A stretch of DNA of 61,565 bases from CBFHWY01 sp965659675 (lineage in GTDB: Bacteria; Bacteroidota; Bacteroidia; Flavobacteriales_G; Salibacteraceae), in NCBI GenBank assembly GCA_965659675.1, contig CBFHWY010000006.1, positions 1 through 61,565 of the forward strand, given 5' to 3'. The translations under genes were made by a program, and so were the position numbers. Under the pieces are notes generated by a model. That model did no database searches. It had not been told where the DNA came from and saw only the letters and a program-made list of their open reading frames with translations. The stretch's first letter is position 1; each line of letters begins with the position of its first letter. Shown in pieces: positions 16,366-25,390 of the stretch.

Positions 16366-16373
16366 CAAATATA
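16366..16373 (-). promoter_or_regulatory. Putative promoter for porV-ispF-cdd (TATATTTG)
   Basis: Exact TAnnTTTG match on the minus strand, 15 nt before the porV ATG and inside the 39-bp gap after porU. A TTG (plus-strand CAA at 16396-16398) lies 22 nt upstream, a plausible -33 element within the porU 3' end. Confidence 0.55.
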
Positions 16374-16389
16374 GCGTAATACTAGCTAG

Positions 16390-19300
16390 TTACTTCAATA
16401 GCACGAGCTTTTCAAATTTATCAGCCACCTCACCGTTTGGCGCAGTAACCTGAACTTTATACATGTAAACACCCCTTCCCATTCTATCTCCGAAATCATC
16501 TCGGGCATTCCAGGGTATGGGACCTACTCTAAATCCTTGGGTATTATAAAAGCCATCGATGGTCTTGACCAATTTACCAGATACGGTAAAAATCTGTATT
16601 CTCACTTGTAGGTCTTGCCCAGGGTAATTGTGTTCAAAATAGAACTCAGTGCGTGTGGTAAAGGGGTTTGGGTAATTCAACACATGATACAGGGCTAGCT
16701 TCTCTGACTCGGCCACCACAAAATCTATCTCTGCCTTACCACTGTTATTATATACATCCCAGGCCTTCAGACTCAAGGTGTGATTCCCTTTCTTCAGTTT
16801 ATTGAATGGATACCTGATCCGCCCGCTTTGATATGAGTTCAGGTCGGATTCGTAATACTCATTTAGCACAATGGCATCGGCAGTATTTGCATCAAGGACA
16901 GCAACAATATCGTGTCCTACCCCAGTACCGGCAGTATTGATCCCATTCTCATCAAATAGTTTTGAATACATCTCAGGACTTTCATTGGTCACACCACCAG
17001 AGACAAAGTTCTCGTCGTTCATGAACAGCTGTACATCTGGCCCCTTGTTATCTTCCGGAGCATTTAGGTTGATCCCACCAATGATCAAAGAATCGTAATA
17101 ACCTGCCGCATCTTCATTATTACTTGTAGCGTAGTATGATATCTTACCTCTTCCAAAAGTCTTTGAGATATCCTTTGGAGCGATAAACTCGAAGCTAAAC
17201 TTACCCTTCTTCACACTCGCCTTACCTCTGAAAATGATGCTTGAACGATCAAAGTATTGAAAGCTGCCTTCTCCATCATTGTCTAACGTTTCGATCAAAC
17301 GCTTTTTATCATAAACTGTGGGGTAGATAACACCATCAAAGTCATTGAGGACTTGACCAGACTTGTTAGAGATATAGCCTTCAATCTTCACCTTGTCAAG
17401 AGCGCGAATCGTGTCTGGAGCGCTGCTGGTAATGATCTTGTTTTTAGGATATGCTAAACGCATGCTTGGGTCTCCCAAAAGAAGAAAGACCCGAGTATTT
17501 GTACCAAAACTGCTATTCCGGGCCTTCGTTTCATAGGTCAGATCTCCCACCCTTGGCATTTCACCATTTGGTCTGGGCTTGTAAGCCAGGTTATTGAAAT
17601 CAATTCCCAATCTGAAATTTGGGGTAGAATAAACCAACCTGGTGGTAGTTACAAGGCCTATACCTCCTCCGTCAGGATTGAGGAAGACAAATTCACCAGC
17701 ACTTGTTCTCTGGGGGTCGTCAAAGCGACTGAACTCACAGGTCGCAGTAACGAATAAAGGCATTTTATATGCATTGGTCCAGTTATTCACGTCGGCAACT
17801 TCCAGCACGCGTTCATGAGCCCAGCCCAGTTCGCCTCCATGTCCGACATAACTCAAGACCAAACTTCCTTTTCTCATCTGTTCATTGATAGCCTCGTTCA
17901 CTTCTGGGTACCTCGCCCCACCGGGCGTTGCATATTGTTTGTAGGCATCAAAGAAGATGCGACGAATATTAAAATCCTTGTAAAGTGTATCGAGGATATT
18001 CGCCAAACTATCGGCCTGTTCCATATGTAATCTACCATCCCCATCATCTCCAATGAAACAGATCTCATTTCGCCATGGTCCAAGGCTTTTTGGGTCGTTA
18101 TATCGTTTGAGTTTAGCAACTGCTTTTCTTGCCTCTTCCGCATTCTTTATTGGTAGTCGTCCAATGCCAAGGTCGATCACTTCCCTCTCACCATCAGCCT
18201 CCAGAGGATCGAGCAAACCAAAATAATCGTCACTTGCATAGGAGAAAATCACCTCCAGTGACTGTTCACTCTGAAAAGTAGGGATCAGGTTGGTGTTTCC
18301 TCCAATTCGGTCTTTATAATCGTAGCTGGCATCACCAAATAACAAAAGATATCTCGGCTCTCTAGACTGATCACCATTGGCAGCTTCGTAGAACATCCTT
18401 ACAAAGTCTTTGATGGCCGTAGGATCAGGCGACCCTCCACCAAACTCGTTAAAGATCTGATCGACCTCAGCCACCAGAACGTCGAGTGTGTCAAAATCTC
18501 TTCGAAAGTTGGCAAGATCTTCTGCATAAGGCTTTAGCGACTTCGGTGAAACGATGATCAAGTCTGGAAACTCTGATACTCTTGAATGCAAGTTCTGATT
18601 TTCAACTTTCCCCAGATAGGCAGGTGTTGTAAGCTGGCGGTCGTAGAAAGCGATAAACTCCCTTAATGTATCCTGCTCAACAGTGAATGATGCAGTGTTT
18701 CCCTGCAAGTTGTAGGACTGCTCCGTTATTTGTGCAACATCGGTAACATCCCAAATCCTCACCGCAGCACTTACCCCTGAGAGTCGATATTCCACCCGCT
18801 GACCAGTTTGTACTTCTGCATCCCTGAATAACATTGAATTTCCTTCCATCAACAAACGTCGCTTCGCTCTTAGCTCAACCCTATCAAGCCAGGCATTGGC
18901 CTCTGAGTTACCTTTTGAGAAATTACAATCAACAATAACGTCTTCGGAGATCGGATTAAAACCAAATTCAGCACTTCTTAGCTTGGCATAAGTATCATAA
19001 TAAACACCACTTACTCCTCCATTGTCGCTTAGAGTATCACGTGCCCCAGTTCCCCTAACCGCAACACTCATACGAGAGGTCGCATTTACCGTTCTGATCG
19101 CAAAACGGGCAAATACAGTGGCTGTTAGTTCAGAAGCAATATTTGGCACTTCAAATTCTACCGTATTCTGATCTCTAATTGAGAAATTCTCACCAAACCA
19201 GATCCTTCCTGACTTCAATAGATTTTCCCTATCCAACTCATGCACATCCAGGTGGTCAAAATTATTGAGGGTCACCTGAGGACTTGAAAGGGATTGTCTG

Positions 19301-20166
19301 GTACTGACCTTTTTATTTACAGCACCGGAAGCGTCAGCCGTTATAAAATAGTACGAGGTATCCGTGTAGGGATTCCTGCGATATCTATAAGTACTTCCGA
19401 TAGCTTCCCAGCTATGTGGCGATTGGCCATAGAAAAGGATATAATCTCCATCATCCATTTTTCCATCACCTCCATCAACTACCCTTATTGGGTTTTCGAC
19501 AAGGTCGTCATATCTAAATTCATTATTTCTTCTTGGAAGCTCAGAGCCACCATTTCCAAATACACTGATCGCAGTGCTATTGATTGTAGAAAGATCCATT
19601 CCCATTGACCGTAAAAAGTCGTAGGTCAGTCTATACATACCGCTTTCCGTTACTCCGACCTTGTACCAGGTTCCATCAGCCAACACAGAAGTGCTGCTAA
19701 ACCCCCGAGCACCGGAACGTTTAGAGGGCCTTCGTGGACCCGGCTCTACTTCAAGCCTAAAACGAACAAGCCGACTAGTTTTTGTGATCGGCACCAGATC
19801 AACCGAGAGCATTGCTTTTCCTTTCCGATAGACCACCTGATGATTCACCGAAAATTCTCTGGCCGCATTGCCTGCATATTGCTTTTCCTTCTCCACCAAA
19901 GGGGCAGATTCCAATTCAACAATTCTGACATTGACAGAGGTAGGGTCATAATCCAAAGGAATCACTGCACTGAAGTGAGGTAACTTCGTTGAAGGATCGA
20001 TGTAAGCTCCATCAAAATATAGATAGTCATTTGCTAACTCTTCGCTCAGGGCATCCTTCACTACGGACCTCCATACGACCTGAAACTCTTCCTTCTGAGC
20101 ATAGGCAGCGATGCTTATGTAAAGAAAAGCGAAACAGAATAGGAAGACTTGACGTATAAGCTTCAT
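16390..20166 (-). CDS. porU: Type IX secretion C-terminal signal peptidase PorU
   Basis: This 1258-residue surface sortase of the gingipain (C25) peptidase family cleaves the C-terminal sorting domain from type IX cargo and attaches the cargo to the cell surface. A signal peptide (1 to about 23, ending AAYAQ) is followed by a beta-rich N-terminal region, then the C25 domain with catalytic-type His776 in YVGHGGELGW and Cys810 in TATCEFSRF. The C-terminus has YPNPFTTRTEF and a FlgD-like module ending VYMYKVQ...KLVLLK. The start is ATG 20166: the frame runs 90 bp further up, but the signal peptide begins here. The gene is divergent from sprF, with 135 bp between starts, and lies directly upstream of porV, the usual PorU partner. 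Confidence 0.95.
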   Translation of the reverse strand: MKLIRQVFLFCFAFLYISIAAYAQKEEFQVVWRSVVKDALSEELANDYLYFDGAYIDPSTKLPHFSAVIPLDYDPTSVNVRIVELESAPLVEKEKQYAGNAAREFSVNHQVVYRKGKAMLSVDLVPITKTSRLVRFRLEVEPGPRRPSKRSGARGFSSTSVLADGTWYKVGVTESGMYRLTYDFLRSMGMDLSTINSTAISVFGNGGSELPRRNNEFRYDDLVENPIRVVDGGDGKMDDGDYILFYGQSPHSWEAIGSTYRYRRNPYTDTSYYFITADASGAVNKKVSTRQSLSSPQVTLNNFDHLDVHELDRENLLKSGRIWFGENFSIRDQNTVEFEVPNIASELTATVFARFAIRTVNATSRMSVAVRGTGARDTLSDNGGVSGVYYDTYAKLRSAEFGFNPISEDVIVDCNFSKGNSEANAWLDRVELRAKRRLLMEGNSMLFRDAEVQTGQRVEYRLSGVSAAVRIWDVTDVAQITEQSYNLQGNTASFTVEQDTLREFIAFYDRQLTTPAYLGKVENQNLHSRVSEFPDLIIVSPKSLKPYAEDLANFRRDFDTLDVLVAEVDQIFNEFGGGSPDPTAIKDFVRMFYEAANGDQSREPRYLLLFGDASYDYKDRIGGNTNLIPTFQSEQSLEVIFSYASDDYFGLLDPLEADGEREVIDLGIGRLPIKNAEEARKAVAKLKRYNDPKSLGPWRNEICFIGDDGDGRLHMEQADSLANILDTLYKDFNIRRIFFDAYKQYATPGGARYPEVNEAINEQMRKGSLVLSYVGHGGELGWAHERVLEVADVNNWTNAYKMPLFVTATCEFSRFDDPQRTSAGEFVFLNPDGGGIGLVTTTRLVYSTPNFRLGIDFNNLAYKPRPNGEMPRVGDLTYETKARNSSFGTNTRVFLLLGDPSMRLAYPKNKIITSSAPDTIRALDKVKIEGYISNKSGQVLNDFDGVIYPTVYDKKRLIETLDNDGEGSFQYFDRSSIIFRGKASVKKGKFSFEFIAPKDISKTFGRGKISYYATSNNEDAAGYYDSLIIGGINLNAPEDNKGPDVQLFMNDENFVSGGVTNESPEMYSKLFDENGINTAGTGVGHDIVAVLDANTADAIVLNEYYESDLNSYQSGRIRYPFNKLKKGNHTLSLKAWDVYNNSGKAEIDFVVAESEKLALYHVLNYPNPFTTRTEFYFEHNYPGQDLQVRIQIFTVSGKLVKTIDGFYNTQGFRVGPIPWNARDDFGDRMGRGVYMYKVQVTAPNGEVADKFEKLVLLK

Positions 20167-20263
20167 TGAAAAATGAATTTCGTTGGCAAAGAAACGAAAT
20201 GCCCTTTTCGATATTGTATAGGATTGACAAACGGATGTAATTAAAGCGTGAAGCAATTTTTAG

Positions 20264-20271
20264 TAAATTTG
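20264..20271 (+). promoter_or_regulatory. Putative -7 box for sprF (TAAATTTG)
   Basis: Exact TAnnTTTG match in the porU/sprF divergent gap. It lies downstream of a possible GTG start (20248), so that start would be outside the transcript. The preferred ATG is 30 nt further on. Confidence 0.5.
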
Positions 20272-20301
20272 CCAGTTACTCACAATATGGAGTTGAGTTT
20301 T

Positions 20302-21324
20302 ATGGATTTATTAGTTAGAAGAATAACACTCCTTTTTGTGCTTGCTTTGACCACCTTATCATCGCAGGCCCAAGACCCTATGTTCACACAGTTTTATGCA
20401 AACCCACTGTGGCTAAACCCTGCATTGGCGGGAGTTGAGCGCTGTCCGAGAGTTATCAGTAACTACCGAAACCAGTGGCCGCAAACTGTAAATGGCGGAG
20501 TGAATTATGTCACTTATGCCGCGTCTTATGATCAGCATGTGGATGCTTTAAGCGGGGGATTGGGTTTTCAGGTAATGAATGACCAATCGGGTAACCGAGT
20601 GTTTAACAACTACTATGTGAGTGCGATGTACTCATATAACTTACCCGTGAACCGAAAGTTCTCCATGCGTTTTGGGCTTCAGGGTACTTACATTCAGAAA
20701 AACCTTGATTGGAGTCAACTTACCTTCGGGGATATGATCGATCCGAGATATGGATTCATTTTCCAAACTCAAGAAACACCTGGACTGGCTAATGCAAAGA
20801 TGGCTGACTTCTCTGCTGGTTGGTTGGGGTATTCACAAAGGTTTTACGGAGGTATCGCAGTGCATCATATGACAGAACCAGAAGAAAATTTTCTGCAGGG
20901 TGATGAAACAAGACTACCTAGAAAATATACCGTTCATGCTGGATGGAAGATCCCACTGAACAAGCGTTTCCCGAAGGAAGGGAGTATTTCTCCTAACTTC
21001 CTTTATATGCGTCAGGGTAATGATCTTGCAGCTAATCCCAATGCCAACAAATTGTTCCTTGGGCTTTACGCTTCCAAGGGCCCTATCGTAGGTGGGGTTT
21101 GGATGAGATCAAACACTGGAAGCATTGAAGGATTTGCAACGGAGTCGTTCATTATGTTGTTCGGACTTCAAACTGATTACCTAAGGTTTGGCTATAGCTA
21201 TGACCTAACTATTTCGAGATTAACCAATGATACGGGCGGTTCGCATGAGGTTTCATTGGCATTCCTATTTGACTGTAGACCAAAACGTACGAAGTTCCGT
21301 TATATAGACTGTCCGAAATTCTAA
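20302..21324 (+). CDS. sprF: Type IX secretion membrane protein of the PorP/SprF family
   Basis: This 340-residue outer-membrane barrel belongs to the PorP/SprF family. Such proteins anchor or energise particular type IX functions; in Flavobacterium, SprF is needed for SprB adhesin export. A signal peptide ending LSSQAQ is followed by the family opening DPMFTQFYANPLWLNPALAG and YRNQWP. It ends in a short Cys-containing tail. Starts at GTG 20248 and ATG 20287 are in frame, but ATG 20302 begins the signal peptide and has GGAG 9 nt upstream. It lies 29 bp before gldJ, which also has its own -7 box. Whether it is PorP or a substrate-specific SprF paralogue cannot be settled, because sprE/porK-N genes are absent here. 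Confidence 0.88.
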   Translation: MDLLVRRITLLFVLALTTLSSQAQDPMFTQFYANPLWLNPALAGVERCPRVISNYRNQWPQTVNGGVNYVTYAASYDQHVDALSGGLGFQVMNDQSGNRVFNNYYVSAMYSYNLPVNRKFSMRFGLQGTYIQKNLDWSQLTFGDMIDPRYGFIFQTQETPGLANAKMADFSAGWLGYSQRFYGGIAVHHMTEPEENFLQGDETRLPRKYTVHAGWKIPLNKRFPKEGSISPNFLYMRQGNDLAANPNANKLFLGLYASKGPIVGGVWMRSNTGSIEGFATESFIMLFGLQTDYLRFGYSYDLTISRLTNDTGGSHEVSLAFLFDCRPKRTKFRYIDCPKF

Positions 21325-21327
21325 ACT

Positions 21328-21335
21328 TATATTTG
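21328..21335 (+). promoter_or_regulatory. Putative -7 box for gldJ (TATATTTG)
   Basis: Exact TAnnTTTG match just after the sprF stop and 18 nt before the gldJ ATG, suggesting gldJ is also expressed independently of sprF. Confidence 0.5.
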
Positions 21336-21353
21336 TAACTCAAATCCAGAGAA

Positions 21354-22841
21354 ATGAAAACGCTCAAATTATTTTTAATGGCCGCTGTTGCTTTGATGCT
21401 GTACTCTTGCGGGTATGAGCAGTCAAGCATTACGGGTTGGAATTATAACGACCCAAAGAATGGCGGTTTTCAAAAGCCTCCTTTTGAAGAGCAGGAAACT
21501 GGTCCTAATCTTGTGTTGATCGAAGGTGGTACCTTTACCATGGGACGTATTGAGCAGGATGTTATGTACGACTGGGATAATGTTCCGAGAAGGGTCACCG
21601 TTTCTTCTTTCTATATGGATGAAACAGAGATCACCAACTTCCATTGGTTGGAATATCTCTATTGGCTAAATCGCGTTTTCGGTCTTGATTATCCTGAAGT
21701 GGTGAAGAAAGCACTTCCTGATACGCTTGTTTGGAGACAGAAATTAGCCTACAATGAGCCTTACGTAGAATACTACCTCAGACATCCAGCTTACAGAGAT
21801 TACCCTGTTGTTGGGGTAAACTGGCTGCAGGCAAATGACTTTTGTACCTGGAGAACCGACCGTGTAAATGAGTACATTTTAATACGTGAAGGTGTTCTGG
21901 AGCACTATGTAAATCAGATTGGCGAAGACAACTTTAATACCGATGCCTATTTAGTTGGTTATTACGAAAGTGGTAAACGAATTGAAGGAGTACCGGATTT
22001 TAACCCCAATGGTACTGGTTATCGACGGGTTAAGATGGAGGATGGAATCCTTCTTCCAAAATATCGGCTTCCAACGGAAGCAGAGTGGGAATATGCTGCT
22101 TACGGGCTTATCGGCAATTCACTTGGTGAAAGGGTGATCGAAAGAAGGCTATGGCCCTGGAATGGTCATGCATTGAGAAACCCAGAAGAAGCCTATATCG
22201 GACAAATGCTTGCCAACTTCAAGCGTGGGCGTGGTGATAACATGGGTATCGCTGGAAAATTGAATGATAATGCAGATGTTACCAACCCAGTATATGCCTA
22301 CTGGCCAAATGATTATGGTCTATATAACATGGCAGGTAATGTAAGTGAATGGGTAATGGATGTTTACCGTCCGCTCTCTCTTGAAGACAATGAAGACTTC
22401 AGACCATTTAGAGGTAATGTATTTACCACACTTCAATATGATGAAGAAGGTTTCCTTATGGAGAAAGATAGTTTAGGTAGACTTCAAGAAAGAACAGTTA
22501 CGGAAGAAGAGAATATTGGAAGACGTAACTACCAACGTGCGGATAACAAGAACTTCCTCGATGGAGATTTTGAATCACATATTGACGGAACGCACTGGCA
22601 AGAAGGATTCTCACCTGAAGAAGGTAAAACAGAATCACAATATATGTATACCTATGCTGACAAATCATTGATCAATGATAATGTGAGAGTATACAAAGGT
22701 GGTAGCTGGAAAGACCGTGCGTATTGGATGAACCCTGGAACAAGAAGGTTCCTGGAAGAGGATCTGGAGACTGCATGGATCGGTTTCCGTTGCGCCATGG
22801 ATCGTGTGGGTAGCCCTGTCGGTCTCGGTGGTCGCAGATAA
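21354..22841 (+). CDS. gldJ: Gliding motility lipoprotein GldJ
   Basis: This 495-residue lipoprotein is required for gliding and for the type IX secretion system in Flavobacterium. It is exported by SpII: the signal peptide ends LYSC, with lipidated Cys19. The rest is an FGE-sulfatase-type (C-type lectin-like) domain from about residue 50, with IEGGTFTMGR, DETEITNFHWLEYL, LPTEAEWEYAAYG, NMAGNVSEWVMD and a final KGGSWKDRAYWMNPGTR...GFRCAM. The catalytic cysteines of true formylglycine-generating enzymes are not expected, and the fold is structural here. GldK has the same fold but normally sits with gldLMN, so the sprF/murF context supports GldJ. A strong terminator follows. Confidence 0.93.
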   Translation: MKTLKLFLMAAVALMLYSCGYEQSSITGWNYNDPKNGGFQKPPFEEQETGPNLVLIEGGTFTMGRIEQDVMYDWDNVPRRVTVSSFYMDETEITNFHWLEYLYWLNRVFGLDYPEVVKKALPDTLVWRQKLAYNEPYVEYYLRHPAYRDYPVVGVNWLQANDFCTWRTDRVNEYILIREGVLEHYVNQIGEDNFNTDAYLVGYYESGKRIEGVPDFNPNGTGYRRVKMEDGILLPKYRLPTEAEWEYAAYGLIGNSLGERVIERRLWPWNGHALRNPEEAYIGQMLANFKRGRGDNMGIAGKLNDNADVTNPVYAYWPNDYGLYNMAGNVSEWVMDVYRPLSLEDNEDFRPFRGNVFTTLQYDEEGFLMEKDSLGRLQERTVTEEENIGRRNYQRADNKNFLDGDFESHIDGTHWQEGFSPEEGKTESQYMYTYADKSLINDNVRVYKGGSWKDRAYWMNPGTRRFLEEDLETAWIGFRCAMDRVGSPVGLGGRR

Positions 22842-22866
22842 CACTTCCACGTTCATAAAAGAATTT

Positions 22867-22902
22867 AAGCCCCTGTTGCATTGCACAGGGGCTTTTTATT
22901 TT
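22867..22902 (+). terminator. Rho-independent terminator after gldJ
   Basis: A perfect 10-bp stem (AAGCCCCTGT with ACAGGGGCTT, 22867-22876 and 22885-22894), an 8-nt loop and a T-rich tail. It separates gldJ from murF. Confidence 0.9.
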
Positions 22903-22909
22903 CGTTTAT

Positions 22910-24181
22910 ATGAAGTCGCTTTATTCCTTGTATAAAAAGAGTACGGGCATCTGCACCGATACCCGAAAGATCAAAGACGGCTGTTTGTTCTTTGCCTTAA
23001 AAGGTGAAAACTTTGATGGCAACGACTACATCGAGGATGCATTAAAAAAAGGTGCAGCCTTCGCAGTTGGCGAAAGCTCTTTTGAAGGTGAAGATCTACA
23101 AGACCGGGTGATCCAGGTGGACGATAGCTTAAGGACTTTGCAAGAATTGGCGAACTATCATCGGAATCAACTTGACATACCAGTTATTGGGATCACGGGG
23201 TCGAATGGCAAAACCACCTGCAAAGAATTGCTTCATCAAAGCCTATCTACCCAGTATAAGTGCTTCTCAACACCAGGGAATTTCAATAATCATATTGGTG
23301 TACCTCTCTCCCTGCTGCAGATCGACTCATCGCATGAAGTAGCAGTTTTAGAGTTTGGCGATAACCACCCTGGAGAGATCAAAATGCTCTGTGAGATCTC
23401 TGAACCTACGCACTGTTTCCTAACCAATATTGGGAAGGATCATATTGAAGGATTTGGAACATACGAGAATAATGTACTGGCAAAAAAAGAGTTGTTCGAT
23501 CATGCCAAAGCACATTCCCTTCTCTGCTTTGTGGACCCCATGGAAAAAGAGGTTTTTGAATTATCTGAATTTCTTGATGACAGAATCATCTTTCCAAAAG
23601 AATCAGAGATTCACTATTACACCGAAAACGCCTTCATAGCGATGTCATATCAGGGGAATTCATATGTCACCAGGCTTGTTGGCGATTACAATCAGCGAAA
23701 TATTGACGCTGCTTTTCATATATCACAACATTTTGGTGTTGATCCATTTGATGCACTCCAGGCCATCTCTCAATATCAGCCAGAAAATAACAGATCTCAG
23801 CTCATTGAAAAAGAAAGCAATAGCATATACCTGGACGCCTATAACGCCAATCCAAGTTCTATGGAACTAGCATTAAAGAGTTTCTCCAAGCTAAATCTTA
23901 AAGCAACAAGCGTAGTGATCATTGGCGACATGTTAGAGCTCGGTACGCTTTCAAAGAATGAACACAAAAGTATCCTCGAACTCTGTAAGCAACTTCACTT
24001 TGACCGAATCATAGCGGTGGGTTCTGAATTCCAGCAGGCAGGTATTAGTGCTGAGATCGAACATTTCGACCAGAGCACCTCGTTGAAGGCCTATCTTGAG
24101 AAACACCCAATAAAGAATGCTCAGATCCTATTAAAAGGATCGCGCGGCATTAAGCTAGAAACTTTGGTTGATGTGCTGTGA
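22910..24181 (+). CDS. murF: UDP-N-acetylmuramoyl-tripeptide--D-alanyl-D-alanine ligase MurF
   Basis: This 423-residue cytosolic ATP-dependent Mur ligase adds D-Ala-D-Ala to UDP-MurNAc-tripeptide to finish the peptidoglycan precursor. The N-terminal substrate domain (about 1-85; CTDTRK and FFALKGENFDG) is followed by the ATP loop GITGSNGKTT (94-103), then EFGDNHPGEI, TNIGKDHIEGFG and the C-terminal DAYNANPSS and GDMLELG motifs. It starts 8 bp after the gldJ terminator tail. A TATTTTCG element (22897-22904), one base off the -7 consensus, lies 5 nt before the ATG and may be its promoter. It ends exactly where the convergent acyl-CoA dehydrogenase ends, with no base between. Confidence 0.95.
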   Translation: MKSLYSLYKKSTGICTDTRKIKDGCLFFALKGENFDGNDYIEDALKKGAAFAVGESSFEGEDLQDRVIQVDDSLRTLQELANYHRNQLDIPVIGITGSNGKTTCKELLHQSLSTQYKCFSTPGNFNNHIGVPLSLLQIDSSHEVAVLEFGDNHPGEIKMLCEISEPTHCFLTNIGKDHIEGFGTYENNVLAKKELFDHAKAHSLLCFVDPMEKEVFELSEFLDDRIIFPKESEIHYYTENAFIAMSYQGNSYVTRLVGDYNQRNIDAAFHISQHFGVDPFDALQAISQYQPENNRSQLIEKESNSIYLDAYNANPSSMELALKSFSKLNLKATSVVIIGDMLELGTLSKNEHKSILELCKQLHFDRIIAVGSEFQQAGISAEIEHFDQSTSLKAYLEKHPIKNAQILLKGSRGIKLETLVDVL

Positions 24182-25324
24182 TCAGTCCTGAAGCAGCCCT
24201 CTGGAGATCACGATCTTTTGAATCTCAGAAGTCCCTTCATAGATCTGAGTGATCTTGGCATCTCGCATCAAACGTTCTACGTGATACTCTTTCACATATC
24301 CGTATCCTCCGTGAACCTGAACAGCTTCCACTGTTGTATCCATGGCCACTTTTGAAGCGTACAATTTTGCCATAGAACTAGCCTGTGCGTAAGGAAGACC
24401 TTGATCTTTCAACCATGCCGCTTTATACACAAGCAATCTCGCTGCTTCAATCTCAGTTGCCATATCAGCCAACTTGAATTGAATCGCCTGATGTTTTGAG
24501 ATCTCTTTTCCAAAGGCCTTACGTTCCTTTGAGTAAGCGACTGCAAGTTCATATGCACCGGCGGCAATTCCGAGTGCTTGTGCAGCGATACCTATTCTTC
24601 CACCTTCAAGGGTTTTCATGGCAAACTTAAAGCCGAAGCCATCTTCACCAATTCTATTTTCTTTTGGAACCTTAACATCGTTGAACATGAGCGTGTGTGT
24701 GTCGCTTGCTCTGATGCCCATTTTCTGCTCTTTTGCTCCTACTACGAAGCCTTCCATTCCTTTCTCAACAATGAAAGCATTGATTCCACGGTGCCCTTTA
24801 TCAACATCTGTTTGAGCAATAACCAGATAAGTGCTGGCAGAACCCCCATTGGTTATCCAGTTCTTGGTTCCGTTTAGCAAGTAGTGGTCACCTTTATCTA
24901 TTGCGGTGGTTCTTTGTGAAGTTGCATCAGATCCTGCTTCAGGTTCAGATAAACAGAAAGCACCGATCTTTTCTCCTTTAGCCAAAGGCACAAGATATTT
25001 CTGCTTTTGTTCTTCCGAACCATATTGTTGCAAGCCATAACAAACGAGTGAGTTATTGACAGAAACTACAACAGAGCAAGAAGCATCCAATTTCGATAAC
25101 TCTTCCATGGCAAGTACATATGAAAGCGTATCCATTCCTCCCCCACCATACTGTGGGTCAACCATCATTCCGAGAAAGCCAAGTTCACCGAGCTGCTTAA
25201 TCTCATCAGCTGGGAATCGTTGCTCTTCATCTCTCTCGATCACCCCAGGCTTCAATATGTTTTGAGTAAAATCTCTAGCTGCGTCTCTTACTGCCTTCTG
25301 TTCTTCTGTCAATTCAAATTTCAT
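24182..25324 (-). CDS. Acyl-CoA dehydrogenase (short/branched-chain type)
   Basis: This 380-residue FAD enzyme introduces the alpha-beta double bond into acyl-CoA in fatty-acid or branched amino-acid breakdown. It has FAD/substrate motifs GAFCLSEPEAGSDA and NGTKNWITNGG, and the C-terminal YEGTSEIQ, whose Glu is the catalytic base in short-chain and butyryl-CoA members. Its length is typical. Chain-length specificity cannot be read reliably. It is divergent from anmK and convergent with murF, so it is probably a single-gene unit with the -7 box at 25350-25357. Confidence 0.93.
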   Translation of the reverse strand: MKFELTEEQKAVRDAARDFTQNILKPGVIERDEEQRFPADEIKQLGELGFLGMMVDPQYGGGGMDTLSYVLAMEELSKLDASCSVVVSVNNSLVCYGLQQYGSEEQKQKYLVPLAKGEKIGAFCLSEPEAGSDATSQRTTAIDKGDHYLLNGTKNWITNGGSASTYLVIAQTDVDKGHRGINAFIVEKGMEGFVVGAKEQKMGIRASDTHTLMFNDVKVPKENRIGEDGFGFKFAMKTLEGGRIGIAAQALGIAAGAYELAVAYSKERKAFGKEISKHQAIQFKLADMATEIEAARLLVYKAAWLKDQGLPYAQASSMAKLYASKVAMDTTVEAVQVHGGYGYVKEYHVERLMRDAKITQIYEGTSEIQKIVISRGLLQD

Positions 25325-25349
25325 CTGCGTCGCTTTTTTTAAGAGTGTG

Positions 25350-25357
25350 CAAAGTTA
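25350..25357 (-). promoter_or_regulatory. Putative -7 box for acyl-CoA dehydrogenase (TAACTTTG)
   Basis: Exact TAnnTTTG match on the minus strand, 25 nt before the ATG at 25324. No clear -33 TTG. Confidence 0.5.
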
Positions 25358-25377
25358 TCCTTTTAACCGATATTCTT

Positions 25378-25385
25378 TATACTTG
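25378..25385 (+). promoter_or_regulatory. Putative -7 box for anmK (TATACTTG)
   Basis: Matches TAnnTTTG with one mismatch, 5 nt before the anmK ATG. A start of transcription 4-7 nt downstream would give a near-leaderless mRNA. Confidence 0.3.
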
Positions 25386-25390
25386 TTCAT

